From: Mesostigma viride
Taxonomy: Eukaryota; Streptophyta; Mesostigmatophyceae; Mesostigmatales; Mesostigmataceae
Assembly (NCBI GenBank): GCA_009746045.1
Contig: RPFO01001997.1
Span: 62,001-126,000 of the forward strand
DNA length: 64,000 bases
Direction of reading: 5' to 3'
This document shows, in pieces, positions 1 to 13,800 of this stretch; position 1 is the first letter of the stretch, and the number at the start of each line of letters is the position of its first letter. The position numbers and the translations under genes are program-made. The notes beneath the pieces were generated by a model that searched no databases, was not told where the DNA came from, and was given only the letters and a program-made list of their open reading frames with translations.

Positions 1-421
1 GAACAAATGATGCGAGTAATAGACATGTCGTTGACTGCAGAGAAACGTAAACACAAAGGTACCGAGAATCACCCCACTGGTCGCGATGCAAGCCCAGCTG
101 GCCGTCATCTCTTGCTAACAAGTAAGAGAGCTGCACTGCCTGCACACTTGCGCACTTGCCTGGTACTGAACAAGGAAACTGGTCACAACGCCACTGGTAA
201 GGGACTAATAAATTGACCAGTCGTTAGTTGTCAAGTAAGGTAACATGGATGTAAGACGGCACATCAATAGGAACACAAACACAGAAAAGGTCCTCCCCCC
301 CTTGACAACATTTTTACAATCCAACCCAAGGGGGCTGCCTTGCGAAGCCGTAGTAGAGCATACAGTAGAGCATACCGTAGTAGAGCTAGTGTTGTGCTGT
401 CCATGTACCACCCCCACTCAC

Positions 422-3400
422 CTTCTGCACGCTGATGGCGCCGATGTCGAAGTGATCTTCTTGTGCCGAGCGCAGCATCTGAAGCAGGTGGTGCAGATTG
501 CTGAAGCTTTGCGCTGGGGCGGGTAGTGGGGTGGGCGAACCGCAGCACGCAGAAAGGGTGGAGTGACCAATAGTAGTAGTGCATGGCAGAGAAGACAAGC
601 ACATTAATTAGAATGTTATTGTAGTGGAGTGAGCAGTTTTGCCTTTTGATTAAGGCAAATGAGAGAAGGCGGTCGTCCCTGCCCCCTTTTTGTGCATCCA
701 TAGTCAATCAGGGATCAAAGGTACCTACTCAAAAGTTGGTACCCCGTGACTCTCCCAATGGAGGCACGGTGATTGAATGTAGTGGACGGAGCATGAGACA
801 TTGACGCCCAACCAGACCACCACATGGCAAACAGTTCCCACATCCCTATGTCCAACATTGCGTTTCTCTCCCATGGTAAACTACATTTATGTATGATAAA
901 TAAGTATATGCATACGTATATTAAATAAATACTACTATGTTCCTTGAGAATGATACATTTAAAATATATATGTTCTACCATGTGTATGTGGAGAGAGCGC
1001 TCTGTGGCCTGCCCACCTGCGGCAGTGAGAGAAGCAAGGGCGCCCTCCCTCCTTCTCGCTGTGTATATAGGGTTGAAGGTTCCTTTACTCTGTATTGGCA
1101 CCCGCGTGACGCAGTCACGTGCTTATTAATTCATTAATGTTCTACCATGAGTATATTTATTTCCATTTGTGTGAATTTATTTCTAATTTATTGAATTTCT
1201 AATATTTATTCCCTCTTCCCCTGTCCACCTCTCCTCCATCCTGCCTCTCATCCTCCCCTACTCTCTATGCCCAAACTCTTCCTCTCCCATCCTCCCCACA
1301 TCCCAAGCCTGCACGCACCCAGGCCATTGTGCAAGGCCTCCCCCCATGCCCAATCCCCAACCCCCTTTTTCCCCCTTCCCCAACAAACCCCGTGCTCAAC
1401 CAGGTTATTGTGCCCCCCCCCCCCCCCCCCCCCCGCTTTTCCCCCCTCCCCACCTACCTCCGTGCTCAACCAGGTTATTGCCCCCCACCCACCCCCCTTT
1501 TTCCCCCCTCGCCACCAAATCCCGTGCTCAACCAGGTTGTTGCGCCCCCCCCCCCAAGCCTTCACCCCGCACTCACACAGTCCATCGAACAACCTTCCCC
1601 CCTCCTAACCCCCCTCCCCTGGTACTCCCGCCCCTACAGCGGCCCCACTCACCTAGGTCATTGCGGACCGCGGCCATCTCCTTCTCCTGCGCGCGCGCCC
1701 GGTCGCAGTGTTCCCTGTGGTCCGCCATCATCCGCGTCCGCACCTCCTCCAGCTCCCTCGCCACGTGCGCGTGCATCGGCAGTAGCTGCTCGTACTCCTC
1801 CGTGCACAGACGCAGGTCAAACGCTGTTTCGCCCGTCTCCATGTCCCTGCCAGGGGACGGCCAGAAAGACCACCAGAATACAAGCCACCAGGCAAAGAAG
1901 CCACCAGGAGTGAAGCCACCAGAAGCAAGGCCATACCCAAAAAAAGGCCATCAGAATATATAAGCCACCAGGCAAAGAGACCACCAGGGAGAAGGGCCTC
2001 CCAAAAAGAGGCCATCAGGAAAAAAAAGCCACAACAAACAAGGCCAACAGATAAGAACCAGCCCACACAGACATGACAGCACCTGGTCAGGGTTCCGGTT
2101 CCCATAATTCCTGAAAAAGGTCCTTGACGGGAAGTGAACCAGCCAAACGAGTCCTTGCGTGAGCGTGCAGGGGGACCTGTCACACAGTTTTAGAAGAGGG
2201 CCCTGACCATAGCCATGTTGAGGAGAACTCGCCCCCCTCCCCCCCACTCACACAGGGAGCCAAAAAAAAACATTTTGGAGAGCAAAAAAAGCGGAACTTG
2301 GAAACTTTGGGAGCATCTAACTTGGGAGCATCTATAGAGGAACACTTGCAACACCAGACAGGAGCTGCGCTCCGTGAAAGTGACCCGTTACAGTGGCCCA
2401 TTTTTATAAAATCTCGTACGGGGTTAATTCACGGTTTTGTACAACCAGCCGCATCGTCCTGTATCCTTCCATTCTTGTCCCCGAGTCCGTGCCAACACCT
2501 AAAGCTAATTTGCCCCGGTGCCCCTCTAGTTGCTCCCCCTTCCCCCCCCAAAAAATCATACCCTCCATCCCCTGCTCTCTCCCCCCCTGTCCCCTTCCTG
2601 CCTCACTTTCTACCCGCCTTGGCCCGACATGTCACCATTAAACCAGTCACAGATATCATCCTCCTCACCTGTCCTCTCACCACCCTGCGCCAGCTCCGCC
2701 GCTCATGATTATTTCGTGGCTCACCAGAAATGTTCGTCTCACCAACCCCTAATTAGATAGCCCCTTGCCTAACAACCTCTTAACTTTGTCTTGAAGATTT
2801 GTGCCCCATGGATTGACAAGTTAACTTCACATACACCACACCAAAGTTCCCTTAATCTCCGTTCACAATACCTCAACAACATCCTTTTCTTATTTATACA
2901 ACACCTCAACAACATCCTTTTCTTATTTATACAACACCTCAACAACATCCTTTTCTTATTTCTACAATACCTCAACAACATCCTTTTCTTATTTATACAA
3001 CACCTCAACAACATCCTTTTCTTATTTATACAATACCTCAACATCCTTTTCTTATTTCTACAATACCTCAACAACATCCTTTTCTTATTTCTACAACACC
3101 TCAACAACATCCTTTTATTATTTCTACAATACCTCAACAACATTCTTTTCTTATTTCTACAACACCTCAGCAACATCCTTTTCTCATTTCTACAATACCT
3201 CAACAACATCCTTTTCTCATTTCTACAATACCTCAGCAACATCCTTTTCTTATTTCTACAATACCTCAGCAACATCCTTTTCTTATTTCTACAATACCTC
3301 AACAACATCCTTTTCTTATTTCTACAATACCTCAGCAACATCCTTTTCTTATTTCTAAATTACCTCAACAACATCCTATTCTTATTTCTACATTACCTCA

Positions 3401-6400
3401 ACAACATCCTTTTCTTATTTCTACATTACCTCAACAACATCCTTTTCTTATTTCTGCTCACCCCTTGCCATCCAGCAAAAGCTCCACCGCCCCTTGTTAT
3501 GTGCATGCTTTAACAACGCCGTAACACTTCCGCAACACTTCATGTTCAAGTTATCCTCACCTGCCGCCGCCCTGCGCCAGGTCCACCGCAGTGTCGTACT
3601 CCTGGCGCACCATTGAGAGCACCTCGCAGTAGTTGGGCAGGCGGCTCACCAGCGTGTCCTGCAGGTCACGGATGATCTGCCGCATGGTGGCCGTGCATTC
3701 CCATCCAAACGACACAAAACGGACACCACATATACAGACACGCACACACGCCCACGCCCACGCCCACGCCCACGCCCACGCCCACGCCCACGCCCACGCC
3801 CACGCCCACGCCCACGCCCACGCCCACGCCCACGCCCACGCCCACGCCCACGCCCACGCCCACGCCCACGCCCACGCCCACGCCCACGCCCACGCCCACG
3901 CCCACGCCCACGCCCACGCCCACGCCCACGCCCACGCTCACGCCCACGCCCACGCCCATGCCCACGCCCACGCCCACACGCACACACAATACTATAATAC
4001 AGTGACCCCAACAGGATTGTACAGGAGAGGAATGCCCATTCATATGGCATCAGTACAGACTCAGGATCGTTCATGAGATGAAGGCCATTGAAACAGCACA
4101 GGGGTGTTCCTACGTTGCAGCCCTGTTCCAACAACAAACTGAGCCATCCAAGACAACCAATGGCCGGCTGGCATTACGGTAACAAAAATAGACCGCAGTC
4201 TTGCCAAAGCACGGTGACAACAATAGACCGCAGTCTTGCCAAAGCACGGTGACAACAACAGACCGCAGTCTTGCCAAAGCACGGTGACAACAATAGACCG
4301 CAGTCTTGCCAAAGCACGGTGACAACAACAGACCGCAGTCTTGCCAAAGCACAGTGACAGGGAATCCCCAGAAACAGCCTTGCCACGCACCTCCAGCCGT
4401 TTGGCCCCGTGCAGCACCATCGGGCCCACGTGCTCAAACGCTGCCGCCTGCAATCTGTTGTACGAGACCATCTCCAGCCGCGTCGTGTCACTGGTGTCAG
4501 TCAGCCCCAAATCAACCCGCGCCTTGATGCGTTCGAGCGCCGACGACTTGGACGCCACGTTGTTGCTGGCCGCCAGAGCCGCTGATGTCGTGCCGCCAAG
4601 GGGCAGCGCTTGACTAGAACTGAGGCTGAGGCGGTGGCTACTGGTGCCCGCACTGCTGGGGGTACCGCAGGGGGATGTGGGGGAAAGGGAGCCTGGGGGG
4701 GTACTGCTGTTGCTCGGCACGCCAAACCTGCGGTTCCCGGTCCATCCAATAAATAATATTCACAAATATTCAATTAATAATCACTTATATATAATCACAC
4801 GATTACATAGCAGCTTTTCCGGTCCATCCAACTAACACAAATATACAGGCACATTCATGTACTAGTATATCAAAAATTGATGGGGAAAAATCCACATAAA
4901 AAACCACACAGCGTTGCTGTCAGTAATGACTCCAATTACATAGTTTTTGAGGTAAAACCAATTCTGCAGCAGCGTTGCGTAGCAATTATGTATCAGCATT
5001 GCCATTCGCCAGTGTATCACTGACTTTGAGAGACCACGGGTAACCCACCATGCAACTCCCTGGTACGCATGGGTGGAAGGCACAGCTAACGGATGACAGG
5101 GCAGTCGCCGCTGCATGGACATACACCATCGGCTGGCTGCTACGTATCCAGTCAGGCACTGTTCATGCACTCAGGCACCGTCCATGCAGTCAGGCACCAT
5201 CCATGCACTCAGGCACCATCCATGCACTCAGGCACCGTCCATGCAGTCAGGCACCATCCATGCACTCAGGCACCATCCATGCACTCAGGCACCATCCATG
5301 CAGTCAGGCACCGTCCATGCAGTCAGGCACCGTCCATGCAGTCAAGCACCATCCATGCCAAAAAAGCGATGCCATAAACAGTATGAATAGAGACCATCAT
5401 GAACAAGGAGCGGGGACCATCATGAATAAGGAGCGGGGACCATCATGAATAAGGAGCCCGGACCATCATGAATAAGGAGCGCGGACCATCATGAATAAGG
5501 AGCGCGGACCATCATGAATAAGGAGCGGGGACCATCATGAATAAGGAGCGCGGACCATCATGAATAAGGAGCCCGCTCTTACACCAGTAACACTACGACA
5601 TCTCTATTCACTCACTCAACCATTTGACCTCTACGCACGACAGCTTTGCAAAGAGAAGAAAAAAGAGAAAAAAGTGGCGGATTCCAAATAATAAGCATTC
5701 CCCTTGGCACATGCATTCAGCAGCCTTCCTAGCTGTCTAGAACGGCTGGGCACATCCATTCAACATCTTTTCCTTCTTCTCTTCCCTGTTTCCTCGCCTG
5801 CCTAGAACGGCTGGGCCTGGGGCTATATTCCTTTCCTTCTTCTTTTCTCTATTTACCCCTATGCGGCGTACCCCACCTGCGCACGCGCCGCGTCTTTGAC
5901 CCCTCCTTGTTCGCCCCCCCCGTGCTGACATCCGCCCCCCCCTGTCGTATCGATGCGGCGGCCATGAGGTTGGGAAGCTGCTGCATGAGCGTCGAGAAAC
6001 GGGTGGGGGTGTTGCCGCCGCTGCTGCTGCCGCCGCCGACAAAATACCGCCCGAACCCGCCCTCCTGGGGGCGGGAGGATGGGGAGGTGGGGGAGGATGC
6101 CTGTAGCTCCACGGCAGATCCGCTTCTTGTCTCACTCGGAGAGTTGCTTTGGTTGAACGGGGCCGGGTGCGCTGACGTCTCGCGTGCCGTGGGGGACAGA
6201 TGCGTGCGTGTGGTGCCCAGTTCCATCTGCGTGGCGAGGAAAGTAAGGGAGGGGAGGGGAGGGGAGGGGAGGGGAGGGAGGGGAGGGGAGGGGAGGGAGG
6301 GGAGGGGAGGGGAGGGGAGGGAGGGGAGGGAGGGGAGGGGAGGGGAGGGGAGGGAGGGGAGGGAGGGGAGGGGAGGGAGGGGAGGGGAGGGAGGGAGGGG

Positions 6401-8073
6401 AGGGAGGGGAGGGGAGGGAGGAGGGGAGGGGAGGGAGGGGAGGGGAGGGAGGGGAGGGGGGGGGAGGGAGGGAGGGAGAGGGAGGGGAGGGGAGGGGAGG
6501 GGAGGGGAGGGAGGGGAGGGAGGGGAGGGGAGGGGAGGGAGGGAGGGGAGGGAGGGGAGGGGAGGGGAGGGAGGGAGGGGAGGGGAGGGGAGGGGAGGGG
6601 AGGGGAGGGGAGGGGAGGGGAGGGACCAGAGACTTGGAAGAGATAAATCAATGGAACTCAGCGTAATCATGGCCTTGAAAACTAGTTGATTGGCTAGTAA
6701 AGAGTAATGACGAGGCAGAACAGGAATTACAGGATGACGGTGAGAAGTCGCCGTTGCGCTCCAAACGCAGCAACTGCAGGCGACGCAGAGCATCCAACGT
6801 CCCATCACACAGCTGAGGCACAAGAAATGCGGGGCAATCCTGGAACCCGCCTACCTTGCCGTAGCGATCGCCCATCTACTTCCCCGAGGCATGAAACTTG
6901 GTTACAAATGGGTTTAGGGATTAGGCCCTTAACCCTTAACCCCTAACCGCTAAACCCTGCTGGCAACCTGAAAAACGACCCAATAGCTTCGCGAGGCAGC
7001 CACTTGCACGATTCAATCACTTGCGCAATTGCTGGGAACCCACTCATACAAAGGGGCACGGCCTCTTACCTCACGGGCATGGCCTCATACCCTACGGGCG
7101 CAACCTCTTACCTCATGGGCGCGACCTCTTACCCTACGGGCGCGACCTTTTACCTCATTGGCATGGCCTCTTACCTCACGGGCGCGACCTCTTACCTCAC
7201 GGGCGCGACCCCTTACCTCACGGGCATGGCCTCTTACCTCACGGGCGCCACCTCTTACCCTACGGGCGCAACCTCTTACCTTCGGGCGCGACCTCTTACC
7301 TCACGGGCATGGCCACTTACCCTACGGGCGCAACCTCTTACCTCATTGGAATGGCCTCTTACCTTCGGGCGCGACCTCTTACCTCACGAGCGCGACCACT
7401 TACCTCACGGGCGCGACCACTTACCTTCGGGTGCGACCACTTACCTCACGGGCGCGACCTCTTACCTCACGAGCGCGACCACTTACCTCACGGGCGCGAC
7501 CTCTTACCTCACGGGCGCGACCTCTTACCTCACGGGCGCGACCACTTACCTTCGGGTGCGACCTCTTACCTCACGGGCGCGACCACTTACCTTACGGGCA
7601 CAGCCTCCTCTACCTGACGGGCGGGACTCTTACTCTACGGGCGCGCCTCCTACCTTGCGGGCGCTGCCGGGCTCCCCACTCTCCCCTCCCCGTTGAGTGG
7701 CCGCCCCCACTCTCCCGAGGAGCATCGTGATGTCTGGTACAGAGAGGGCCTTGGGGGACCTGGACCCGGGACCAGTCAGATCGGTCGCGCTTCCAGTCAC
7801 CCACCATCCGTCGGGGGATTTGGACCCAGCGCCGGTCGGACTGAGTGCGTTCCCGGTCGCCCATCGGGCATCTGTCACCGAGTACTGCTTCGAGGTGAGG
7901 GGCGATGGGGATGGGGCCCGGTCGTTGGAGAACGGGGTGGGGGGACGCCCAGAGTCCTGCAGGGAGCTGGAGCGTAGCAACGGGCGCACGGACTTGAAGG
8001 GATTGAGGGGACCTTTGGTGGGCGAGGGGGGCACGAAAGATGTCTGGGCGGTCCCTGAGGGGGAGGTAGTCAT
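422..8073 (-). CDS. Gene A: uncharacterised Ser/Pro-rich coiled-coil protein, 3' end outside window
   Basis: Exon model (minus strand): 8073-7654, 6226-5877, 4727-4391, 3676-3561, 1846-1653, 513-422, continuing beyond the left edge. All junctions are GT-AG and the phases run 0, 2, 0, 2, 1, 0 without a break. Exons 1-3 encode about 370 residues rich in Ser, Pro, Gly and Thr, probably disordered. Exons 4-6 encode charged, helical sequence, for example [20 protein letters not shown] and [17 protein letters not shown] recognise no family. The protein aligns exon by exon with gene B (10895-21731), with exon 4 at 116 nt and exon 6 at 92 nt in both. The start is uncertain: ATG at 8073 is the first in-frame ATG, but the frame stays open upstream into a poly-C run and an acceptor near 8082 is possible. 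The acceptor of exon 2 directly abuts a 380-bp CCCTCC array that would act as its pyrimidine tract. No sequence like gene B exon 7 is visible at 1-421. Confidence 0.72.
983..1136 (+). mobile_element. 154-bp LINE/SINE-like insertion in gene A intron 5
   Basis: Ends in CGCGTGACGCAGTCACGTG (1102-1120) and a TTATTAATTCATTA tail, the same 3' end as the LINEs at 27 and 53 kb. It is flanked by a perfect 13-bp duplication ATGTTCTACCATG (970-982 and 1137-1149). The first 110 bp do not match the LINE bodies I compared, so it may be a SINE that borrowed the LINE tail. Confidence 0.75.
1365..1556. repeat. About 65-bp repeat, 3 copies
   Basis: CGTGCTCAACCAGGTT recurs at 1391, 1461 and 1523 separated by C-rich filler, in gene A intron 5 next to exon 5. 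Confidence 0.8.
2871..3455. repeat. 33-bp minisatellite in gene A intron 4
   Basis: About 17 copies of a unit starting CTCAACAACATCCTTTTCTT. On the transcribed strand each unit contains TTGAG|GTATTG, a possible cryptic donor. Confidence 0.9.
3748..3980. repeat. (CCCACG)n microsatellite in gene A intron 3
   Basis: About 38 hexamer units 70 bp upstream (minus sense) of exon 4, with few interruptions. It gives CGTGGG on the transcribed strand. Confidence 0.95.
4191..4365. repeat. 35-bp minisatellite, 5 copies, gene A intron 3
   Basis: GACCGCAGTCTTGCCAAAGC begins units at 4191, 4226, 4261, 4296 and 4331. It ends 25 bp from the exon 3 donor. On the transcribed strand the unit GTGCTTTGGCAAGACTG resembles the sequence just after that donor (GTGCGTGGCAAGGCTG). 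Confidence 0.9.
5150..5358. repeat. 19-bp minisatellite in gene A intron 2
   Basis: About 11 copies of CAGGCACCATCCATGCACT, with C/T and A/G variants interleaved. Confidence 0.9.
5390..5573. repeat. 23-bp minisatellite in gene A intron 2
   Basis: Eight copies of GACCATCATGAATAAGGAGC plus three variable bases. Confidence 0.9.
6248..6625. repeat. (GGGGA/GGGA)n array abutting gene A exon 2 acceptor
   Basis: 380 bp of GGGGA and GGGA units with almost pure G/A on plus, thus pure pyrimidine on the gene A transcript. It stops 18 bp before the acceptor AG at 6228-6227. It could form triplex or G-quadruplex DNA. Confidence 0.95.
7059..7653. repeat. 21-bp minisatellite of 5' splice-site-like units, gene A intron 1
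   Basis: About 27 copies of ACGGGCGCGACCTCTTACCT on plus. The transcribed strand reads CGCCCGTGAGGTAAGAGG per unit, matching the authentic exon 1 end and donor CGCCCGCAAG|GTAGGAGG (7661-7646). Confidence 0.9.
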
Positions 8074-8130
8074 CGGCCGAACCTGGGAGGAGATCCGATG
8101 TGGGAGGGTTGGGCGCGATTGAAATGACAA

Positions 8131-10894
<2,764 letters not shown>

Positions 10895-13800
10895 ATGGCT
10901 TGCCGGGAAGGAGCCACGACTCTTCTACGCAGGTCCCTGGACTCTGCCCCCAGGGCGCTGCGCCCTACCCCCCTGAACAGGAGCCTGGATGGATCGCCCT
11001 CCTCGTCAGCCGCCCAATCCTCGGGGGATGGCAGCCCGATGGCAGGGGTTGGCCGCTGGGCGCACCCTAAAGCTGACCCCAGCAACGCGGGTGAGGGCAG
11101 CAACCACGGCAGCCTGTCCAATAACAGCAAGTGGGGCCCGGAACCAGGGGCGCAAGGGGAGGGAGAGCCGCAGGAGCGGCGGCCGCGGGCTAACTCTGAA
11201 GACTTGGGTTCTCGGCGGCCCGATGTAAGCATCCACGGTTGCCAGCATAGCGATCGAGCTAGCCGACCCACCATGGAGCCTCTTATAAGCGCAGTCCGGT
11301 TTCTTTTCTTTTTGCACCCTTTCGCTCCGTATTGCTCCCTAGTGCTCCCTAGTGCTCCCTATTGCTCCCTATTGCTCCCTATTGCTCCCTATTGCTCCTT
11401 ATTACTCCCTATTGCTCCCTATTGCTCCCTAGTGCTCCCTAGTGCTCCCTAGTGCTCCCTAGTGCTCCCTAGTGCTCCCTAGTGCTCCCTAGTGCTCCCT
11501 AGTGCTCCCTAGTGCTCCCTAGTGCTCCCTAGTGCTCCCTAGTGCTCCCTAGTGCTCCCTAGTGCTCCCTAGTGCTCCCTAGTGCTCCCTAGTGCTCCCT
11601 AGTGCTCCCTAGTGCTCCCTAGTGCTCCCTAGTGCTCCCTAGTGCTCCCTAGTGCTCCCTAGTGCTCCCTAGTGCTCCCTAGTGCTCCCTAGTGCTCCCT
11701 AGTGCTCCCTAGTGCTCCCTAGTGCTCCCTAGTGCTCCCTAGTGCTCCCTAGTGCTCCCTAGTGCTCCCTAGTGCTCCCTAGTGCTCCCTAGTGCTCCCT
11801 AGTGCTCCCTAGTGCTCCCTAGTGCTCCCTAGTGCTCCCTAGTGCTCCCTAGTGCTCCCTAGTGCTCCCTAGTGCTCCCTAGTGCTCCCTAGTGCTCCCT
11901 AGTGCTCCCTAGTGCTCCCTAGTGCTCCCTAGTGCTCCCTAGTGCTCCCTAGTGCTCCCTAGTGCTCCCTAGTGCTCCCTAGTGCTCCCTAGTGCTCCCT
12001 AGTGCTCCCTAGTGCTCCCTAGTGCTCCCTAGTGCTCCCTATTGCTACCTAGTGCTCCCTAGCGCTTTCTAGTGCTCCCTATTGCTCCCTATTGCTCCCT
12101 TTCCCCCTTGTCCAACATTCTCTGAGCTGTCCCCAGCACGATTCGAGTAGTTTAACCTCTAAACTAATTTCACCTCTCGAGTAGTTCCATTTCTCGACTA
12201 GTTTGACTTCTCTACAGGTTTCACCTCTCGCGGTGTCCTTCTCTCCCACGCCCCCTCTCCTCCCCCCAACAATCTCCTTAACTCGCTGGTCCATTCCCCC
12301 GCCCTCCTCCCTTAACCACCACCCCCTTTCCGCCCCCCCTTTTGCCCCCCACCCCCACCCCCACCCCCTATTTCCCCACCACATCCAGCTCACCCTCCCC
12401 ACACTCGGCGGCTCCAAGACCCTCAAGCTCACCAAGAACACCACCTCGGTGCGCGACCTGGCGACGTCCCCTAGCAGCAGCCGCGGCGACACGGGCAACT
12501 CCAGCGGCTCGCCCACGTCCCCCAACAACAACGGCAGCGGCGGCGCCAGCCCCCCGTTTGCCAAGCCCTTCCCCTTCTCGCCGAACGCGAGGGAGATGTG
12601 GAGCTCCCACTTCGTGGGGGATCGCGCACGCACGACCTTCACGCAGTCGGCAGTGCTCACCCCTACTACGTACATAGGGCGGGCAAGGGAGCCTGACGCC
12701 GAGGTCGCGGACGAGCACTCAATGCTTTCCAGGTGGGATGTCGGGAAATAAACCTTGAGAACCCTGGTTAAGCCTCAAACTGTTTTAGAACTAAAAATGT
12801 CTAGAAAGAGAGACGCTGTTGCTGGTCTCTAATGATAGCGGCTGCCTTGCCACACAGCGTGTAGGATTAAGGGCTCATGGTTTAACTAAACGGCATTCAG
12901 GGTTTAGGGTACCCTAAACAGTAGGTGCCGCTTGGATGTTATTTCCATGCCGCCCGCTGGCCCCCCCTTGTCGGTGCCCTGCCCCCTTGTGGGTGCCGCT
13001 GGTTGCTGCTGCTTGGACGTGGTTAGGGTTGCTGCCTACCTTGCTGCCTACCTTGCTGCCTACCTTGCTGCCTACCTTGCTGCCTACCTTGCTGCCTACC
13101 TTGCTGCCTACCTTGCTGCCTACCTTGCTGCCTACCTTGCTGCCTACCTTGCTGCCTACCTTGCTGCCTACCTTGCTGCCTACCTTGCTGCCTACCTTGC
13201 TGCCTACCTTGCTGCCTACCTTGCTGCCTACCTTGCTGCCTACCTTGCTGCCTACCTTGCTGCCTACCTTGCTGCCTACCTTGCTGCCTACCTTGCTGCC
13301 TACCTTGCTGCCTACCTTGCTGTCTATCTTGTATGTCCCACCCTGGCCTATTGGGAGCTTCCTAGGGTAGGCTAGGGCACGGTGCTCCCCCCTTTATCCT
13401 CCTTCTAGTATTTATCTAGTAACATGGGACGCTCCTTTCTGTGGGGTTCCCCCTCTTCCTCCTTCTAGTATTTATCTAGTAACATGGGACGCTCCTTTCT
13501 GTGGGGTTCCCCCTCTTCCGCCCCCTTCTCACCCCATTTTTTACCCCTACTGTGTAGAGGTACTGAGCCATTTCCCCTTGGTGGTCCTCCCATCGCCCCC
13601 CCCTCTCCCCCCCTCCCCGGGCTGTATCTCTGCCAGATCCGCAAGCGACTGCACCAACTCATCAGCACCAAAAGAGTCCATCAGCGCCAATGAGGCCACG
13701 GCGGGCACCTCCCCCCTGTCAACCCAGGCCTCGCCCAACAGCAGCAGCGGGGGGGCGGTTGCCGCGTGGCAGCGGCTGAGGGTGCAGACGCGCGTGGTCG

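Noticed and set aside
2791-3513. 240-codon frame with [11 protein letters not shown] repeats looking like membrane helices
   Set aside because: Translation of the 33-bp array in gene A intron 4.
6905-6957. Telomere-like TTAGGG/CCCTAAC stretch; similar TTTAGGG bits near 12900
   Set aside because: Only a few degenerate units with varying spacing; not enough for an interstitial telomere claim.
12932-13375. AAYL-repeat and LLPT-repeat frames
   Set aside because: Products of the 12-bp intronic array.
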